Positions 7,485-16,304 of a DNA stretch of 51,251 bases are shown one piece after another (position 1 is the first letter of the stretch; every line of letters starts with the position of its first letter). The translations under genes and the position numbers were made by a program. Origin of the DNA: an uncultured Opitutales bacterium (GTDB lineage: Bacteria; Verrucomicrobiota; Verrucomicrobiia; Opitutales; Intestinicryptomonadaceae); assembly GCA_900548185.1 (NCBI GenBank), contig URJJ01000013.1, positions 1 through 51,251 of the forward strand, written 5' to 3'. The notes beneath the pieces were generated by a model. It did no database searches. It saw only the letters and a program-made list of their open reading frames with translations, and had not been told where the DNA came from.

Positions 7485-10400
7485 ATGCATTATTGTATGG
7501 GGATAGATGCCGGATCGACAACCGTCAAGATAGCGGTGTCCGGCGAAGATGGCGTTTTGTATTCGTCATACGCCAGGCATTTTGCCGACGTAGGTGCGAC
7601 GCTGAAGGCCGAGCTTGAAAAACTTTCCTCCGAGTTTCCCGGCGGGGAGTTTTCCGTTTGCCTCACGGGATCCGCAGGCATGGGCGTCGCCGAACGCGGC
7701 GGATTCAAGTTTGCGCAGGAGCTCATAGCCGAGGCCGAGGCGGCCCGCAAAATGGGCGGGAAGAGGCTGACCCTCATCGACATAGGCGGCGAGGACGCGA
7801 AAATCATATTCTTTTCCGGGAAGGGGGAGCCGGACATACGGATGAACGGAAGCTGCGCCGGTGGAACCGGGGCTTTCATCGACCAGATGGCCTCCCTCAT
7901 GAACATGGATGCGGCCCTCATGGGCCGTATTGCGGAGGATGCCTCGCGCACTTACCCCATAGCCTCCCGCTGCGGCGTTTTCGCAAAGACGGACGTCCAG
8001 AACCTGATAAGCCGGCGCGTGCCCCTTGCGGACGTTGCGGCGAGCGTTTTCAGGGCGGTTGCCATGCAGTGCGCAAGCTCGCTTGCCAAGGCCACCGACA
8101 TGATTCCGCCCGTCCTCTGTGTGGGCGGCCCGCTAACGTTCATCCCGGCCCTGCGCGCGGCCTTTGCCGAAGTGCTTAACGTGCCGCCGGAAGATATGCG
8201 GCTTCCGGAGCATTCAGAAGTGTTTGCCGCAGCCGGGGCGTCATATATGGCAGGCGGCGGGCGCGCGATGGGGATAGGCGAGATAATTTCGCGGGTATCG
8301 CGCCCCGGGCCTTCCGAATCCGCAGGTTCGCTCGAACCCCTCTTTTCATCTGGGGAGGAATTTGCAAAATGGGATGCGGCCCGCCGCATGGTTCCGCTTC
8401 CGAGGCGGGAAATCAGGCCCGGAGAGGCCCTCAGGGTGCACATGGGCATCGACTCCGGCTCCACCACCACAAAGATTGTCGCCATAGATTCCTGCGCCAA
8501 TATAGTCTTTTCAAAATATTGCCAGAACTCTGGAAACCCGCTGGGGCGCGCCAAGGAGGGCGTGGACGAATTTCTGGAGCTTGCAAAATCCAGGGGGGCG
8601 TCTGTCGAATTCGCCTCGTCGGCCGCGACTGGCTACGGCGAGGACCTGTTGAAGGCCGCCTTCGGCATGGATTTCGGAATAGTCGAAACAATGGCGCATT
8701 TGGAGGCGGCCAAATTCGTGTCGGGGGACGTGTCGTTTGTGCTGGATATCGGCGGGCAGGACATAAAGTCGATATTTGTGGAAAACGGCGCGGTTGCGGG
8801 GGTTGAGCTGAACGAGTCGTGCTCCTCGGGGTGCGGGTCGTTTTTGCAGGGCTTTGCCTCGATGATGAACATGACAATGGAGGAGTTTTCAAACGCCGCC
8901 TGCATGGCGCGTGCCCCTGCCGACCTCGGCACGCGCTGCACGGTCTTCATGAATTCCAAAGTCAAGGAGGCCCTGCGCAGGCAGGCCTCGCCCGCCGACA
9001 TCGCCGCTGGCCTTGCCGTTTCGGTCGTTAAAAACTGCCTTTTTAAGGTTCTTAAAATTTCCAACATGGACCGCCTCGGCGGGGAGATAGTGGTGCAGGG
9101 CGGGGCGTTCCGCAACCGGGCCGTGTGGCGGGCTCTGGAAAAGCTTTCCGGGAAGGTTGTCTGGGGCACGGACAGCCCCGAACTGATGGGGGCTTTCGGG
9201 GCTGCGCTGTATGCGCGGGCATCATGTGCCCCGTCCGCCGCATCCGGATTTTCGCCGGATGTTGACGCCTCGAAAATATCGCGCAGAAACCTGGCGTGCG
9301 GCGGGTGCGCCAACAGGTGCTCTGTCGTGAGGTTTGAGTTTGAAAACGGGAACGTGTCCCACGCGGGCAACAAGTGCGAGCGCTATTTCCACTCTTCGTC
9401 GTCCGCTCCGGCGAGGGGTGAAAACGGCGTGGAGGAGCGTTTCCGGGCGCTCTTTGGCGGACGCGGCGCGGATGCGGGCCTAGGGGAGGGGGGCGCAGTG
9501 GGAATCCCGCGCGTGCTCAACATGTACGAGAACTACCCGTTTTGGAAGGCCATGTTTGACGGGTGCGGAATAAGGACCGTGCTTTCCGACGAATCCTCTA
9601 CGGCTCTCGCCCAAAGCGGCGTTTCGTGGCTTATGTCCGACAACATATGCTTCCCCGCAAAGCTCGTCCACGGGCACATACTAAACCTCGTATCCAAGGG
9701 ATGCCGCAGGATTTTCTACCCCATGGCCGTCATGGAGGAGGCGGAGGGCGCGGGGGCGGACAATTCTTTCAACTGCCCCGTGGTGAGCGGCTATCCGAAC
9801 GTCGTAAAAAATTCCATGAACCTCGGGGGACGGTTCGGGGTCGAGCTGGACACCCCCGTGGTGGTCTTCAAGAGCCGCGGCGCGCTGCGCGACACGTGCT
9901 GGAAGTATTTCAGCTCCCTCGGCGTATCCAAGGCGGTTTTCGCCTCCGCCTTCGCCTCTGCCCTGGAGGCCAGGGAAAATTTCAGGCGTTCGGTGTGCGC
10001 CCGCCAGCGGGCCATCCTTGACGGGGCGGTTTCGTCCGGCAGGCTCGCCCTCGTATTTACCGGCAGGCCCTACCATACCGACCCCCTGATAAGCCAGAAG
10101 GCGGCCGAGATAGCCGCCGGCCTGGGGGCCGACGCCGTGGCCGACGACGCCTTCGCATTCGACGGCGCGGTAGCCCTGGACGGCGTAAACTACGTTTCGC
10201 AGTGGACGTATCCCAACAGGGTGGTGCGCGCCGCGCGCGCCGTTGCGGCCCTCCCCGGGAATGTGGTCCTGGTCCAATTGAACTCATTCGGCTGCGGCCC
10301 GGACTCGTTTATCATGGACGAGGCTTCCGAAATACTGAAGGCCGCCGGAAAGAGCCTGAACGTGATAAGGGTGGACGAGATTTCAAGCCCCGGCTCCATA

Positions 10401-11750
10401 CGCCTGCGCCTGCGCTCGATTGTGGAGTCCGCCGCGCGCGCCGCCCCCGGCAGACCCGCCGAAGTGCGGGAGCCGTACATGGGCTACGACGCCTCCTACA
10501 CGGATTCGGACAGGGAAAAAACCGTCATAGTGCCGTGGTTTTCGGACCTTATCTCCCCGCTTGTGCCCGCCATGGGGGAGGCGTTCGGGTACAGGGTGGA
10601 GAACCTCCCGCCGCCCGGCCCCGAATCCGTCTCGGAAGGGCTGAAGTATGCCCATAACGAAGTGTGCTACCCGGCGACGGTGATAGTCGGGGACATTGTG
10701 AAATTCTTGAAGTCCGCCGGCCCCGGCGCAGCCGACAGGTACGTTGTCGGCATCACGCAGACGGGCGGGCAGTGCAGGGCAACGAACTATCTGGCGCTCA
10801 TAAAAAACGCCCTGAAGTCTGCGGGGTTCGGGGGCGTGAAAATACTTTCGATAGGGTTTGGCAGCCCGCACAGAAACAGCCAGCCGGGTTTCAGGATAGG
10901 GAAGATGAAGGCGGCGAGAATCGCGCTTTTATGCTCGCTTTTTTCAGACGCCGTCTCCGAGATGGCGTCGGCCATGAGGGTGAGGGAGGCCGTCGCCGGA
11001 ACCGCCGACCGCATAGCCTCCGACGCCGTGGCGCGCGCGGGCGCCCTGCTTAAAAAATGCGATGCGCGCGGGCTTTTGTCGCTGCTGGGCGAGGCAGTGC
11101 GGGATTTCAATTCAATGGAAATCCTCCGCCGGGATGTGGTGGAGGTCGGCTTCATCGGGGAAATATACCTGAAATACAATTCGTTCGCGCATTGCGGCCT
11201 TGCCGGTTGGCTTGAGAAAATGGGCGTCGAAGCCGTCAGGCCCCCGCTTAGAAACTTCATGATGCAAAGCTTTGTGAACATGCGCGTGAACGCCGAAAAC
11301 CGGATTGCCGACATGGGGCTTGCCGCCCGCCTTCTGTCGGGGGCCGCCCTCAAATACGTCGATTCCGTAGTTTCGGCGTTTGACAGGGTTTCCGAAGGCT
11401 TCAGGTTCCACCGCAGGCACCCCTCAATCTTTGAGATGGCAAAAGACGCCTCGCGCATGGTGAGCCTTGTAAACCAGTTCGGCGAAGGCTGGCTGATTGC
11501 CGCCGAAATTGCGGAGTTTGCGCGCCGCGGCATAAAGAGGGTCGTGTGTGTCCAGCCGTTCGGGTGCATCGCAAACCACGTCGTTGCAAAGGGCATAGAG
11601 CGGCGGGTGAAGGAGCTTTACCCCGACATGGCCGTGCTGTTTTTGGACATAGATTCCAGCACGGCCCCCGTGAACCTGCAAAACCGCCTGCACTTCCTAA
11701 TCGGGGCGGGGGAGGACGGGTCGCGCGGAGCCGTCTCCGGCGTCAGTTGA
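7485..11750 (+). CDS. Acyl-CoA dehydratase activase-related protein, duplicated activase domain
   Basis: A 1421-residue protein. Two BcrAD/BadFG/HgdC-type ATPase domains lie in tandem (about 3-260 and 318-590). Each has a phosphate loop (GIDAGSTTVKI; GIDSGSTTTKI) and two cysteines exactly 39 residues apart (C124/C163; C446/C485). That is the spacing of the two [4Fe-4S] ligands in HgdC. A Cys-rich stretch LACGGCANRC (about 604-613) begins a DUF2229-type region, followed by long domains resembling 2-hydroxyacyl-CoA dehydratase subunits (GRPYHTDPLISQKAAEIA; NEVCYPATVIVGD; QPFGCIANHVV near the end). Activases drive ATP-dependent electron transfer to dehydratases in anaerobes. The natural partner of this large fused family is unknown, and no dehydratase subunits lie nearby. 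The start may instead be the in-frame ATG at 7497. Its end overlaps the convergent yqgE by 8 bp. Confidence 0.88.
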   Translation: MHYCMGIDAGSTTVKIAVSGEDGVLYSSYARHFADVGATLKAELEKLSSEFPGGEFSVCLTGSAGMGVAERGGFKFAQELIAEAEAARKMGGKRLTLIDIGGEDAKIIFFSGKGEPDIRMNGSCAGGTGAFIDQMASLMNMDAALMGRIAEDASRTYPIASRCGVFAKTDVQNLISRRVPLADVAASVFRAVAMQCASSLAKATDMIPPVLCVGGPLTFIPALRAAFAEVLNVPPEDMRLPEHSEVFAAAGASYMAGGGRAMGIGEIISRVSRPGPSESAGSLEPLFSSGEEFAKWDAARRMVPLPRREIRPGEALRVHMGIDSGSTTTKIVAIDSCANIVFSKYCQNSGNPLGRAKEGVDEFLELAKSRGASVEFASSAATGYGEDLLKAAFGMDFGIVETMAHLEAAKFVSGDVSFVLDIGGQDIKSIFVENGAVAGVELNESCSSGCGSFLQGFASMMNMTMEEFSNAACMARAPADLGTRCTVFMNSKVKEALRRQASPADIAAGLAVSVVKNCLFKVLKISNMDRLGGEIVVQGGAFRNRAVWRALEKLSGKVVWGTDSPELMGAFGAALYARASCAPSAASGFSPDVDASKISRRNLACGGCANRCSVVRFEFENGNVSHAGNKCERYFHSSSSAPARGENGVEERFRALFGGRGADAGLGEGGAVGIPRVLNMYENYPFWKAMFDGCGIRTVLSDESSTALAQSGVSWLMSDNICFPAKLVHGHILNLVSKGCRRIFYPMAVMEEAEGAGADNSFNCPVVSGYPNVVKNSMNLGGRFGVELDTPVVVFKSRGALRDTCWKYFSSLGVSKAVFASAFASALEARENFRRSVCARQRAILDGAVSSGRLALVFTGRPYHTDPLISQKAAEIAAGLGADAVADDAFAFDGAVALDGVNYVSQWTYPNRVVRAARAVAALPGNVVLVQLNSFGCGPDSFIMDEASEILKAAGKSLNVIRVDEISSPGSIRLRLRSIVESAARAAPGRPAEVREPYMGYDASYTDSDREKTVIVPWFSDLISPLVPAMGEAFGYRVENLPPPGPESVSEGLKYAHNEVCYPATVIVGDIVKFLKSAGPGAADRYVVGITQTGGQCRATNYLALIKNALKSAGFGGVKILSIGFGSPHRNSQPGFRIGKMKAARIALLCSLFSDAVSEMASAMRVREAVAGTADRIASDAVARAGALLKKCDARGLLSLLGEAVRDFNSMEILRRDVVEVGFIGEIYLKYNSFAHCGLAGWLEKMGVEAVRPPLRNFMMQSFVNMRVNAENRIADMGLAARLLSGAALKYVDSVVSAFDRVSEGFRFHRRHPSIFEMAKDASRMVSLVNQFGEGWLIAAEIAEFARRGIKRVVCVQPFGCIANHVVAKGIERRVKELYPDMAVLFLDIDSSTAPVNLQNRLHFLIGAGEDGSRGAVSGVS

Positions 11751-12297
11751 CCTCGGGAGGGACCGGGGGGGGCGGCGGGAAGTTCCCGTACATCGGCTCC
11801 GCCCGCATGACAAGCTCCTCCCACAGGTCCCCGCTTTCAAAATCCTCCAGCATGGCGATGTCCGCCGGCGAGACTATCCATGAGCCTTCCTGTATCTCGC
11901 GTTCGAGCTGGCCGCGCCCCCAGCCGGAGTACCCCACGAACGCTGCCGCCTTGGCGCCCGGCGTTTCCTTAAGGCGCAGCTCCGCCTTTTCCGGGGGGAT
12001 TCCGAACGAGAATTCTCCGGCCTGCGTGCCGTCGTCGGTCCATACCGCAATGCTCAGGCGGTCTTTTGCGATTGGCCCGCCGTCGAACACCTCTATTTTC
12101 GACAGCTCCTCAAACTTCGAGAAGCGGGCGTCGATTTCCCCGAGGGTGCGGCCCGTTGGCTTGTTTACCATCACCCCGAACGAGCCGTCCTTTGCGTCCT
12201 CTATCAGCAGTATAACCCCCTCCTCAAATACGGGGCCGTCGAATGCCGGGGAGGCTGCGAGGAAGCTCCAGGTCCGGTCGTCGTAATTTTTTTTCAT
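11743..12297 (-). CDS. yqgE: YqgE/AlgH family protein (UPF0301)
   Basis: A 184-residue protein with family hallmarks: an N-terminal FEEGVILLIED strand, GVMVNKPTGRTLGEID, FDGGPI, and a GYSGWGRGQLEREI block before the SWIVSP segment. YqgE/AlgH proteins are widespread; AlgH was linked to alginate gene control in Pseudomonas, but the biochemical activity is unknown. It is the last gene of a leftward operon, and its start overlaps the dCMP deaminase stop by 4 bp (ATGA). Its 3' end overlaps the opposing activase gene by 8 bp, so no terminator fits between them. Confidence 0.92.
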   Translation of the reverse strand: MKKNYDDRTWSFLAASPAFDGPVFEEGVILLIEDAKDGSFGVMVNKPTGRTLGEIDARFSKFEELSKIEVFDGGPIAKDRLSIAVWTDDGTQAGEFSFGIPPEKAELRLKETPGAKAAAFVGYSGWGRGQLEREIQEGSWIVSPADIAMLEDFESGDLWEELVMRAEPMYGNFPPPPPVPPEVN

Positions 12298-12761
12298 AGC
12301 TTCACAATCTCGACTCCGGCTTCCTTCAGTATTTCGACGGCGAGCGGGTCGTTATTGTAGTCGTTTTTGTATTTTACGGACGCCACCCCCGCAGACGCCA
12401 GTATCTTCGCGCAGTTTATACACGGAAAATGCGTGATGTAGGCTGTGGCCCCGTTTACGGACACGCCCCGCCTGGCTGCGTCCGCTATCGCGTTCTGCTC
12501 GGCGTGGACGGTCATCATCTCATGGCCGTCCCTCAGGCACGACTTGTGCGCCGCGCCGGCGAGAAAGCCGTTGTAGCCTGCGGCTATTATCCTGTTTTTG
12601 TGCTCCCCCGAGGACACGAGCACGCATCCGACGTTCAGGCGGCTGCAGCTCGAGCGGGAGGCTATCAGTATGGCCGTGGCTATGAAATACTCGTCCCAGG
12701 AGGGGCGGACGCCCCAACCCGAGACCAGTCGCTCAAGGTCTTCTATTATTTCGTTTCCCAT
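12294..12761 (-). CDS. Deoxycytidylate (dCMP) deaminase
   Basis: A 155-residue zinc deaminase. Zinc ligands and the catalytic glutamate are visible as HAEQNAI and PCINC, with the nucleotide-binding segment SRSSCSRLNVGCVLV near the N-terminus. It converts dCMP to dUMP, the precursor for thymidylate synthesis, in the cytoplasm. Length matches the ComEB/dCMP deaminase family rather than the shorter cytidine deaminases. It sits between an unknown secreted protein (30-bp gap) and yqgE (4-bp overlap). That grouping has no obvious metabolic logic and may only reflect shared expression. Confidence 0.92.
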   Translation of the reverse strand: MGNEIIEDLERLVSGWGVRPSWDEYFIATAILIASRSSCSRLNVGCVLVSSGEHKNRIIAAGYNGFLAGAAHKSCLRDGHEMMTVHAEQNAIADAARRGVSVNGATAYITHFPCINCAKILASAGVASVKYKNDYNNDPLAVEILKEAGVEIVKL

Positions 12762-12791
12762 TTTGGAATATTTTGCCGGAACACAGGGGGG

Positions 12792-14231
12792 CTATTGGAC
12801 CCCGGCGGGTTCCTGGTAGAGTGGCTGGCCGAGGAGTCCGCCTGCGGAGGAACCGGCCATGAAAAGGTCTATTAAACTCTTTGTGGGAATGTAAAGCCTG
12901 GCTTCGGCCTTTTCCCCCTTGAAATTCGCGTCGATGCCCATCTCAAAGGGTTTTATGGCAAGCGGCATGGAGTCTTCAAAGAAGATTTCGGGTATTTTTA
13001 TGCGCATTATAATGTCGGCCGAGCCGGTTGAATCCGGAAGCGGGTCTTGGGCGGCCTTGCCGCTTCCCACCCTCTCGCGCAGCGTTTTTAGCATTGAGAG
13101 CGCCCTCTCCCTGTCCGGACTGGAAACGGAAACGGCGAAACCGTTTTCGACGGTGAGCACGGTCAGTTTGCCGTCTGCGCTATACTCTATTATTTTCATG
13201 CCGCCTTCTTCCGACTCCCTTAAGGAATCCAGCGCATCGGAAAAGTTCAGGCTGGGTTCCATAAGCGCCAGATTCTGCTCCAGCCCAGTGTCGGAAAACG
13301 CAGCATTTGCGAGGCTCAGGAGGGTTTTTTCATATGCGAACATCTGGGCTTGCGTGGCCTTCGTCTTGACAACGGCCGCCACATCCTTTTCGCCTGTCAT
13401 AACGCAGGCCATTGTGCCTTCGCCGGGGTATGGGGCAATAAGCTCCTCAAGCTTTTCTATGCCGAGCTTCTTCAGCGTCTCGTCCGAGACGAACTTTCTT
13501 ATGAGGTTGGCTGCCGACTCGCCAAATTCCCTGGAGAGCACGCAGCCGCTCACCATGTAAAGGGGGGCGTTTTTCGGGAGGAATTTCGACTCGTCCACGC
13601 GCTCCGCCCGCCTGATTGAGGAAATCATCTTGCGCACTTCCCCGCCCTCCTTCGAGAGTGCGGAGAATGTGAATGAAACATTTTCTGCGCCTATTTCACC
13701 CGATATTGCAAGTTCCGATATTTCGGAGTCCACGGCGGCGGCGTATTTTTTTAGTTCCGCAGGGGCTTCCTCGGAGAAGACGGAGGAGGCGCTAAATGAA
13801 ATTGAAAAATCGCCGTCGAAGGGCTTGCCCGCCGAAGCTATGACGGCCTTTGCCTTGTCCTCATCGACTCCGCCTGGAAATACGAGCCATTCGCCGATTC
13901 GCCTGGGCTCGCCGGACTGGGAGAGGTTTTTTGCGAGGGCCGAGTCGCCCGACGCCTTCAGGGCTACGACCGAAGTCCCGTCCTCCAGAATTTCGCCGGC
14001 GATGCTCGCCTGGGCATCGACGCCCGGAAAGGCGGGATAGCCGAACTGCGCAAGCCCCATCATCACCATTATGGATGCGGACTGGTTTTCCGGCGGGAAC
14101 TGCGCAAGCACCGTGTTCAGTTTTTTTGCAAGCTCCTGCGGGGACTTTGACTGCCAGGTCAAAACGGGTTCCGCCGCAGATGTGAAAAGAGCGGCCGACA
14201 ATAGCCCCGCCAATGCGATAATTTTTTTCAT
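12792..14231 (-). CDS. Secreted protein of unknown function
   Basis: A 479-residue protein with a clear signal peptide (MKKIIALAGLLSAALFTSA, cleavage after about 20). I recognise no domain. The mature part is soluble-looking, with alternating amphipathic segments such as SVVALKASGDSALAKNL and TLGIEKLEEL-like helices, few cysteines and no repeats. Its beta-rich lengths and the VVALKASGD / LTVLTVENGFAVSVSS pattern recall verrucomicrobial periplasmic proteins without assigned function. The start was chosen over a frame extending to 14555 because the ATG at 14231 begins the signal peptide and lies 6 bp after a CATAAT -10 box. It is the first gene of an operon with dCMP deaminase and yqgE. Confidence 0.75.
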   Translation of the reverse strand: MKKIIALAGLLSAALFTSAAEPVLTWQSKSPQELAKKLNTVLAQFPPENQSASIMVMMGLAQFGYPAFPGVDAQASIAGEILEDGTSVVALKASGDSALAKNLSQSGEPRRIGEWLVFPGGVDEDKAKAVIASAGKPFDGDFSISFSASSVFSEEAPAELKKYAAAVDSEISELAISGEIGAENVSFTFSALSKEGGEVRKMISSIRRAERVDESKFLPKNAPLYMVSGCVLSREFGESAANLIRKFVSDETLKKLGIEKLEELIAPYPGEGTMACVMTGEKDVAAVVKTKATQAQMFAYEKTLLSLANAAFSDTGLEQNLALMEPSLNFSDALDSLRESEEGGMKIIEYSADGKLTVLTVENGFAVSVSSPDRERALSMLKTLRERVGSGKAAQDPLPDSTGSADIIMRIKIPEIFFEDSMPLAIKPFEMGIDANFKGEKAEARLYIPTKSLIDLFMAGSSAGGLLGQPLYQEPAGVQ

Positions 14232-14237
14232 AATCTG

Positions 14238-14266
14238 ATTATGCGGACTTTTTCCGGGCCAGTCAA
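14238..14266 (-). promoter_or_regulatory. Sigma-70-like promoter for secreted protein - dCMP deaminase - yqgE operon
   Basis: Read on the minus strand: TTGACT, exactly 17 bp, CATAAT, then 6 bp to the ATG at 14231. Transcription is predicted to start at the start codon itself, a leaderless arrangement. Confidence 0.75.
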
Positions 14267-14472
14267 GCCGTATGCGGCATTTTCGGGGCGCTTTCCCGCC
14301 TGCAATTTTCGCGGATGCTGCGCGGCGGGGCGGGGGAGGGTATGGATTCCTGCGGGTATTTTTCCAATAAAAAGCTTGAAAGCCGGGAAGAAAACATCCG
14401 ATATATGCGGCGTGGGAGTTCTGCGGACTTTTGGCCCGCCGGCTCCCGCGCGGTTTTGCCTTTTGAATTTTT

Positions 14473-14825
14473 GGGGATGTTCCGGAATTCGACTGCACGC
14501 CGTAGTTTATGCTTGCATGCCGGAGACGACACTTGGCTCCGTAAAAATGTGTCAAAAAAACTATAAATGGCGAAGATTACGCTATTGCTGCCTAACTAAA
14601 GGCGGCGCGTCTCCACCCCGACACCTGATAGGGGATGGGGGCGTCGACATCAGGTAAAGGGGCTTCCGCCGCTCGCGCGGGACGGGGGCCGCCATTTTCC
14701 GCGCGATAGCCCCGGCGCGGTTGTTTCGGCCCAAGGCCGGGGTGAAATCAAATCGGAACTAAGCTTGTAGTATGGCGTATCCGAAAGTGCGCAGGACCGG
14801 GGTTCGACTCCCCGCATCTCCACCA
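14473..14825 (+). ncRNA. ssrA: Transfer-messenger RNA (tmRNA)
   Basis: One-piece tmRNA of about 353 nt. The 5' end GGGGATG...GGAATTCGAC pairs through GGGGATG with CATCTCC just before the encoded ACCA 3' end. The T-arm is CGGGG-TTCGACT-CCCCG (about 14799-14815). Pseudoknot 1 is visible as CGGAG/CTCCG interleaved with GACAC/GTGTC just before the message. The tag frame reads ...N-G-E-D-Y-A-I-A-A-stop (TAA at 14593-14595); the exact resume codon is uncertain. A second pseudoknot helix pairs CCTGAT with ATCAGG (near 14614 and 14649). tmRNA with SmpB rescues stalled ribosomes and tags the unfinished protein for proteolysis. The YAIAA end is a normal protease-recognition tail. Confidence 0.95.
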
Positions 14826-14830
14826 CCTTT

Positions 14831-14866
14831 GAGCCCCCCGAACCAAACGGTTCCGGGGGCTCTTTT
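14831..14866 (+). terminator. Intrinsic terminator of ssrA
   Basis: Long stem GAGCCCCC..GAACC paired with GGTTC..GGGGGCTC around an AAAC loop, followed by TTTT. It begins 5 nt after the CCA end of the tmRNA. Confidence 0.85.
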
Positions 14867-15144
14867 GCTGGCAAAGGGATTGCCTGACGGCTGTATGGCT
14901 GCGCTAAAAACATTCAGCGCGCCCTTTTTGAATTGCGAAGCAATGCACTGGCGCAAGTGCAGTGTCTTTTATAGGGAAGGCTGGCGGAAAGAAAATTAAG
15001 TATGGGGCTTTCTGCAAGAGATCGGAGCTGCGCGATTTTACTTGAACGCCCTGTGGCGGTTTTGAGAAAATCCCCCGAATTCAGGCGGAATGTCTCCGTC
15101 AAAACTTGGCCGGATGCGCGTCCGGTCTGTGGCGCTTGCAGAAT

Positions 15145-15612
15145 ATGGACTCCATTCATTCCCATTTTAGCGAGCCGGCTGTCGGCTCCGGCCGTGTTCG
15201 TGTGGCGGTGGGGACGGCTGCCTCTGCCGCGCGCAGGGTTCTGGAATTGGCAGGTATCGCGGCGCTCGCCGCAGCCGGGAACTATTGGGCAAATCCGCCG
15301 GAGCCGCTCGCGCCTCTTGTTGTGGAGTTCTCGGACGAGGTGTTTTCTGCGCCGTGGATAATTGCCGACGCCAGGCATCCGCGCGAATTTGCGAAGGGCC
15401 ATATTGAGGGCGCTGTCAATCTGAGCGAGGAAAAGTTTGACTCGCAGGTTGCCGGGCTTTTGGACAAATGGGCTCCGGGAATGAAAATAGGGGTGTATTG
15501 CGATTCCGCAGGCTGCGGCTCGTCCGAAAGGGTGGCAGAGAGGCTCAGAAGGGATTTCGGCCTGGACGGGGTGTTCGTCCTAAAGGGGGACTGGCGCGAA
15601 TGGAAAAGGTAA
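15145..15612 (+). CDS. Rhodanese-like domain protein, membrane-anchored
   Basis: A 155-residue protein from the ATG at 15145 (an ATG at 15106 is also in frame). A hydrophobic segment at about 28-41 (VLELAGIAALAAAG) probably anchors it in the membrane. The C-terminal rhodanese domain has IADARHPREFAKGHIEGAVNLSEE, the CH2A-type start, and the active loop YCDSAGCGSSERVAERL with the likely catalytic Cys first in the loop. It ends in the usual GGW-like DWREWKR. Such domains carry or reduce sulfane sulfur. The gene overlaps the following MauE/DoxX-type gene by 13 bp. No clear promoter was found. Confidence 0.8.
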   Translation: MDSIHSHFSEPAVGSGRVRVAVGTAASAARRVLELAGIAALAAAGNYWANPPEPLAPLVVEFSDEVFSAPWIIADARHPREFAKGHIEGAVNLSEEKFDSQVAGLLDKWAPGMKIGVYCDSAGCGSSERVAERLRRDFGLDGVFVLKGDWREWKR

Positions 15613-16121
15613 AATTCGTAGTGTTCGCACTTTCGAGGGCGGCGCTTTCGGCTGTTTTTGTATATGCGGGCTTTGTCAAGTTCTGCAACCCCGCCGCGTT
15701 TTATGCGGACATTGCCGCTTACCGGCTGCTGCCTGAATGGGCGGCGTATGTGTGCGCGTATTTCCTCCCCCCGTTTGAGGTCGTTTTGGGAGTGGGCGTG
15801 CTTGTTCCACGGTATTTGAAAGTTTCATCCGCGCTGATTGCTGTGCTAAACGTCGCGTTTATAATTGCGCTCGCATCGGCATGGGCAAGGGGGCTTGACA
15901 TATCGTGCGGGTGTTTCGGGGCTGGGGCATCCGTCGGGGCGCCGGATTATGCGCTCCTCATTGCGCGCGACGCTGTTTTTGCCGGCCTCGGGGCAGTCGT
16001 CTTCCGCCTTTCGGGAGGCTTGGGTTGTCCGCCTCAAAACCGCAGCCGCGCTCGGACCCGGCGTCTCCCCGGCAAAGGCCCGGGGAATCCGGAGGAAGCT
16101 GGTTCCCTGAAAGAGTCTTGA
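15600..16121 (+). CDS. MauE/DoxX-type membrane protein
   Basis: A 173-residue protein from the ATG at 15600; a longer frame from 15468 lies wholly inside the rhodanese gene. Four membrane segments are visible: about 8-25, 48-65, 70-93 and 118-135. It has the family signature AGFVKFCNPAAFYADIAAYRLLPEW and a CGCFG motif (SCGCFGAG) with paired cysteines between helices 3 and 4. MauE-type proteins are linked to periplasmic thiol redox, originally for methylamine dehydrogenase maturation. Fused-like overlap with a rhodanese suggests a shared membrane sulfur or thiol relay (inference). The last ~30 residues are basic and Pro-rich and look poorly conserved. Confidence 0.82.
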   Translation: MEKVKFVVFALSRAALSAVFVYAGFVKFCNPAAFYADIAAYRLLPEWAAYVCAYFLPPFEVVLGVGVLVPRYLKVSSALIAVLNVAFIIALASAWARGLDISCGCFGAGASVGAPDYALLIARDAVFAGLGAVVFRLSGGLGCPPQNRSRARTRRLPGKGPGNPEEAGSLKES

Positions 16122-16154
16122 ATGGCTTTTGGGGGCGTGAAATTTATGGTATAT

Positions 16155-16180
16155 CCGCCGGGCGGTTATTCGGCGGTTTT
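16155..16180 (+). terminator. Possible terminator of rhodanese-MauE operon
   Basis: Stem CCGCCG/CGGCGG (16155-16160 with 16171-16176) followed by TTTT, 33 bp after the stop codon of the MauE gene. The stem is short and the T-run brief. Confidence 0.5.
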
Positions 16181-16304
16181 GAGCTTTTTTGGGAGGGGCG
16201 TTTCCCGCCGCGCGCTTGCAGGAAGGACCGCATGGGAAATATGGGAATCGTTTCTTGCGCGGGCTTTCCTGCATTTGCAAGTTTCCCGCATTTATGGGGG
16301 CGTT

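Noticed and set aside
12792..14555. Start at 14555 for the secreted unknown protein
   Set aside because: The 108 extra residues run back across the tmRNA gene and its upstream region. The ATG at 14231 has a signal peptide and a promoter at the right distance.
14631..14825. A shorter tmRNA-like unit starting at a second GGGGATG, suggesting a permuted or two-piece tmRNA
   Set aside because: A GGGGATG at 14473 followed by GGAATTCGAC, pseudoknot 1 and the tag frame gives a complete one-piece tmRNA of normal length. The second GGGGATG is internal.
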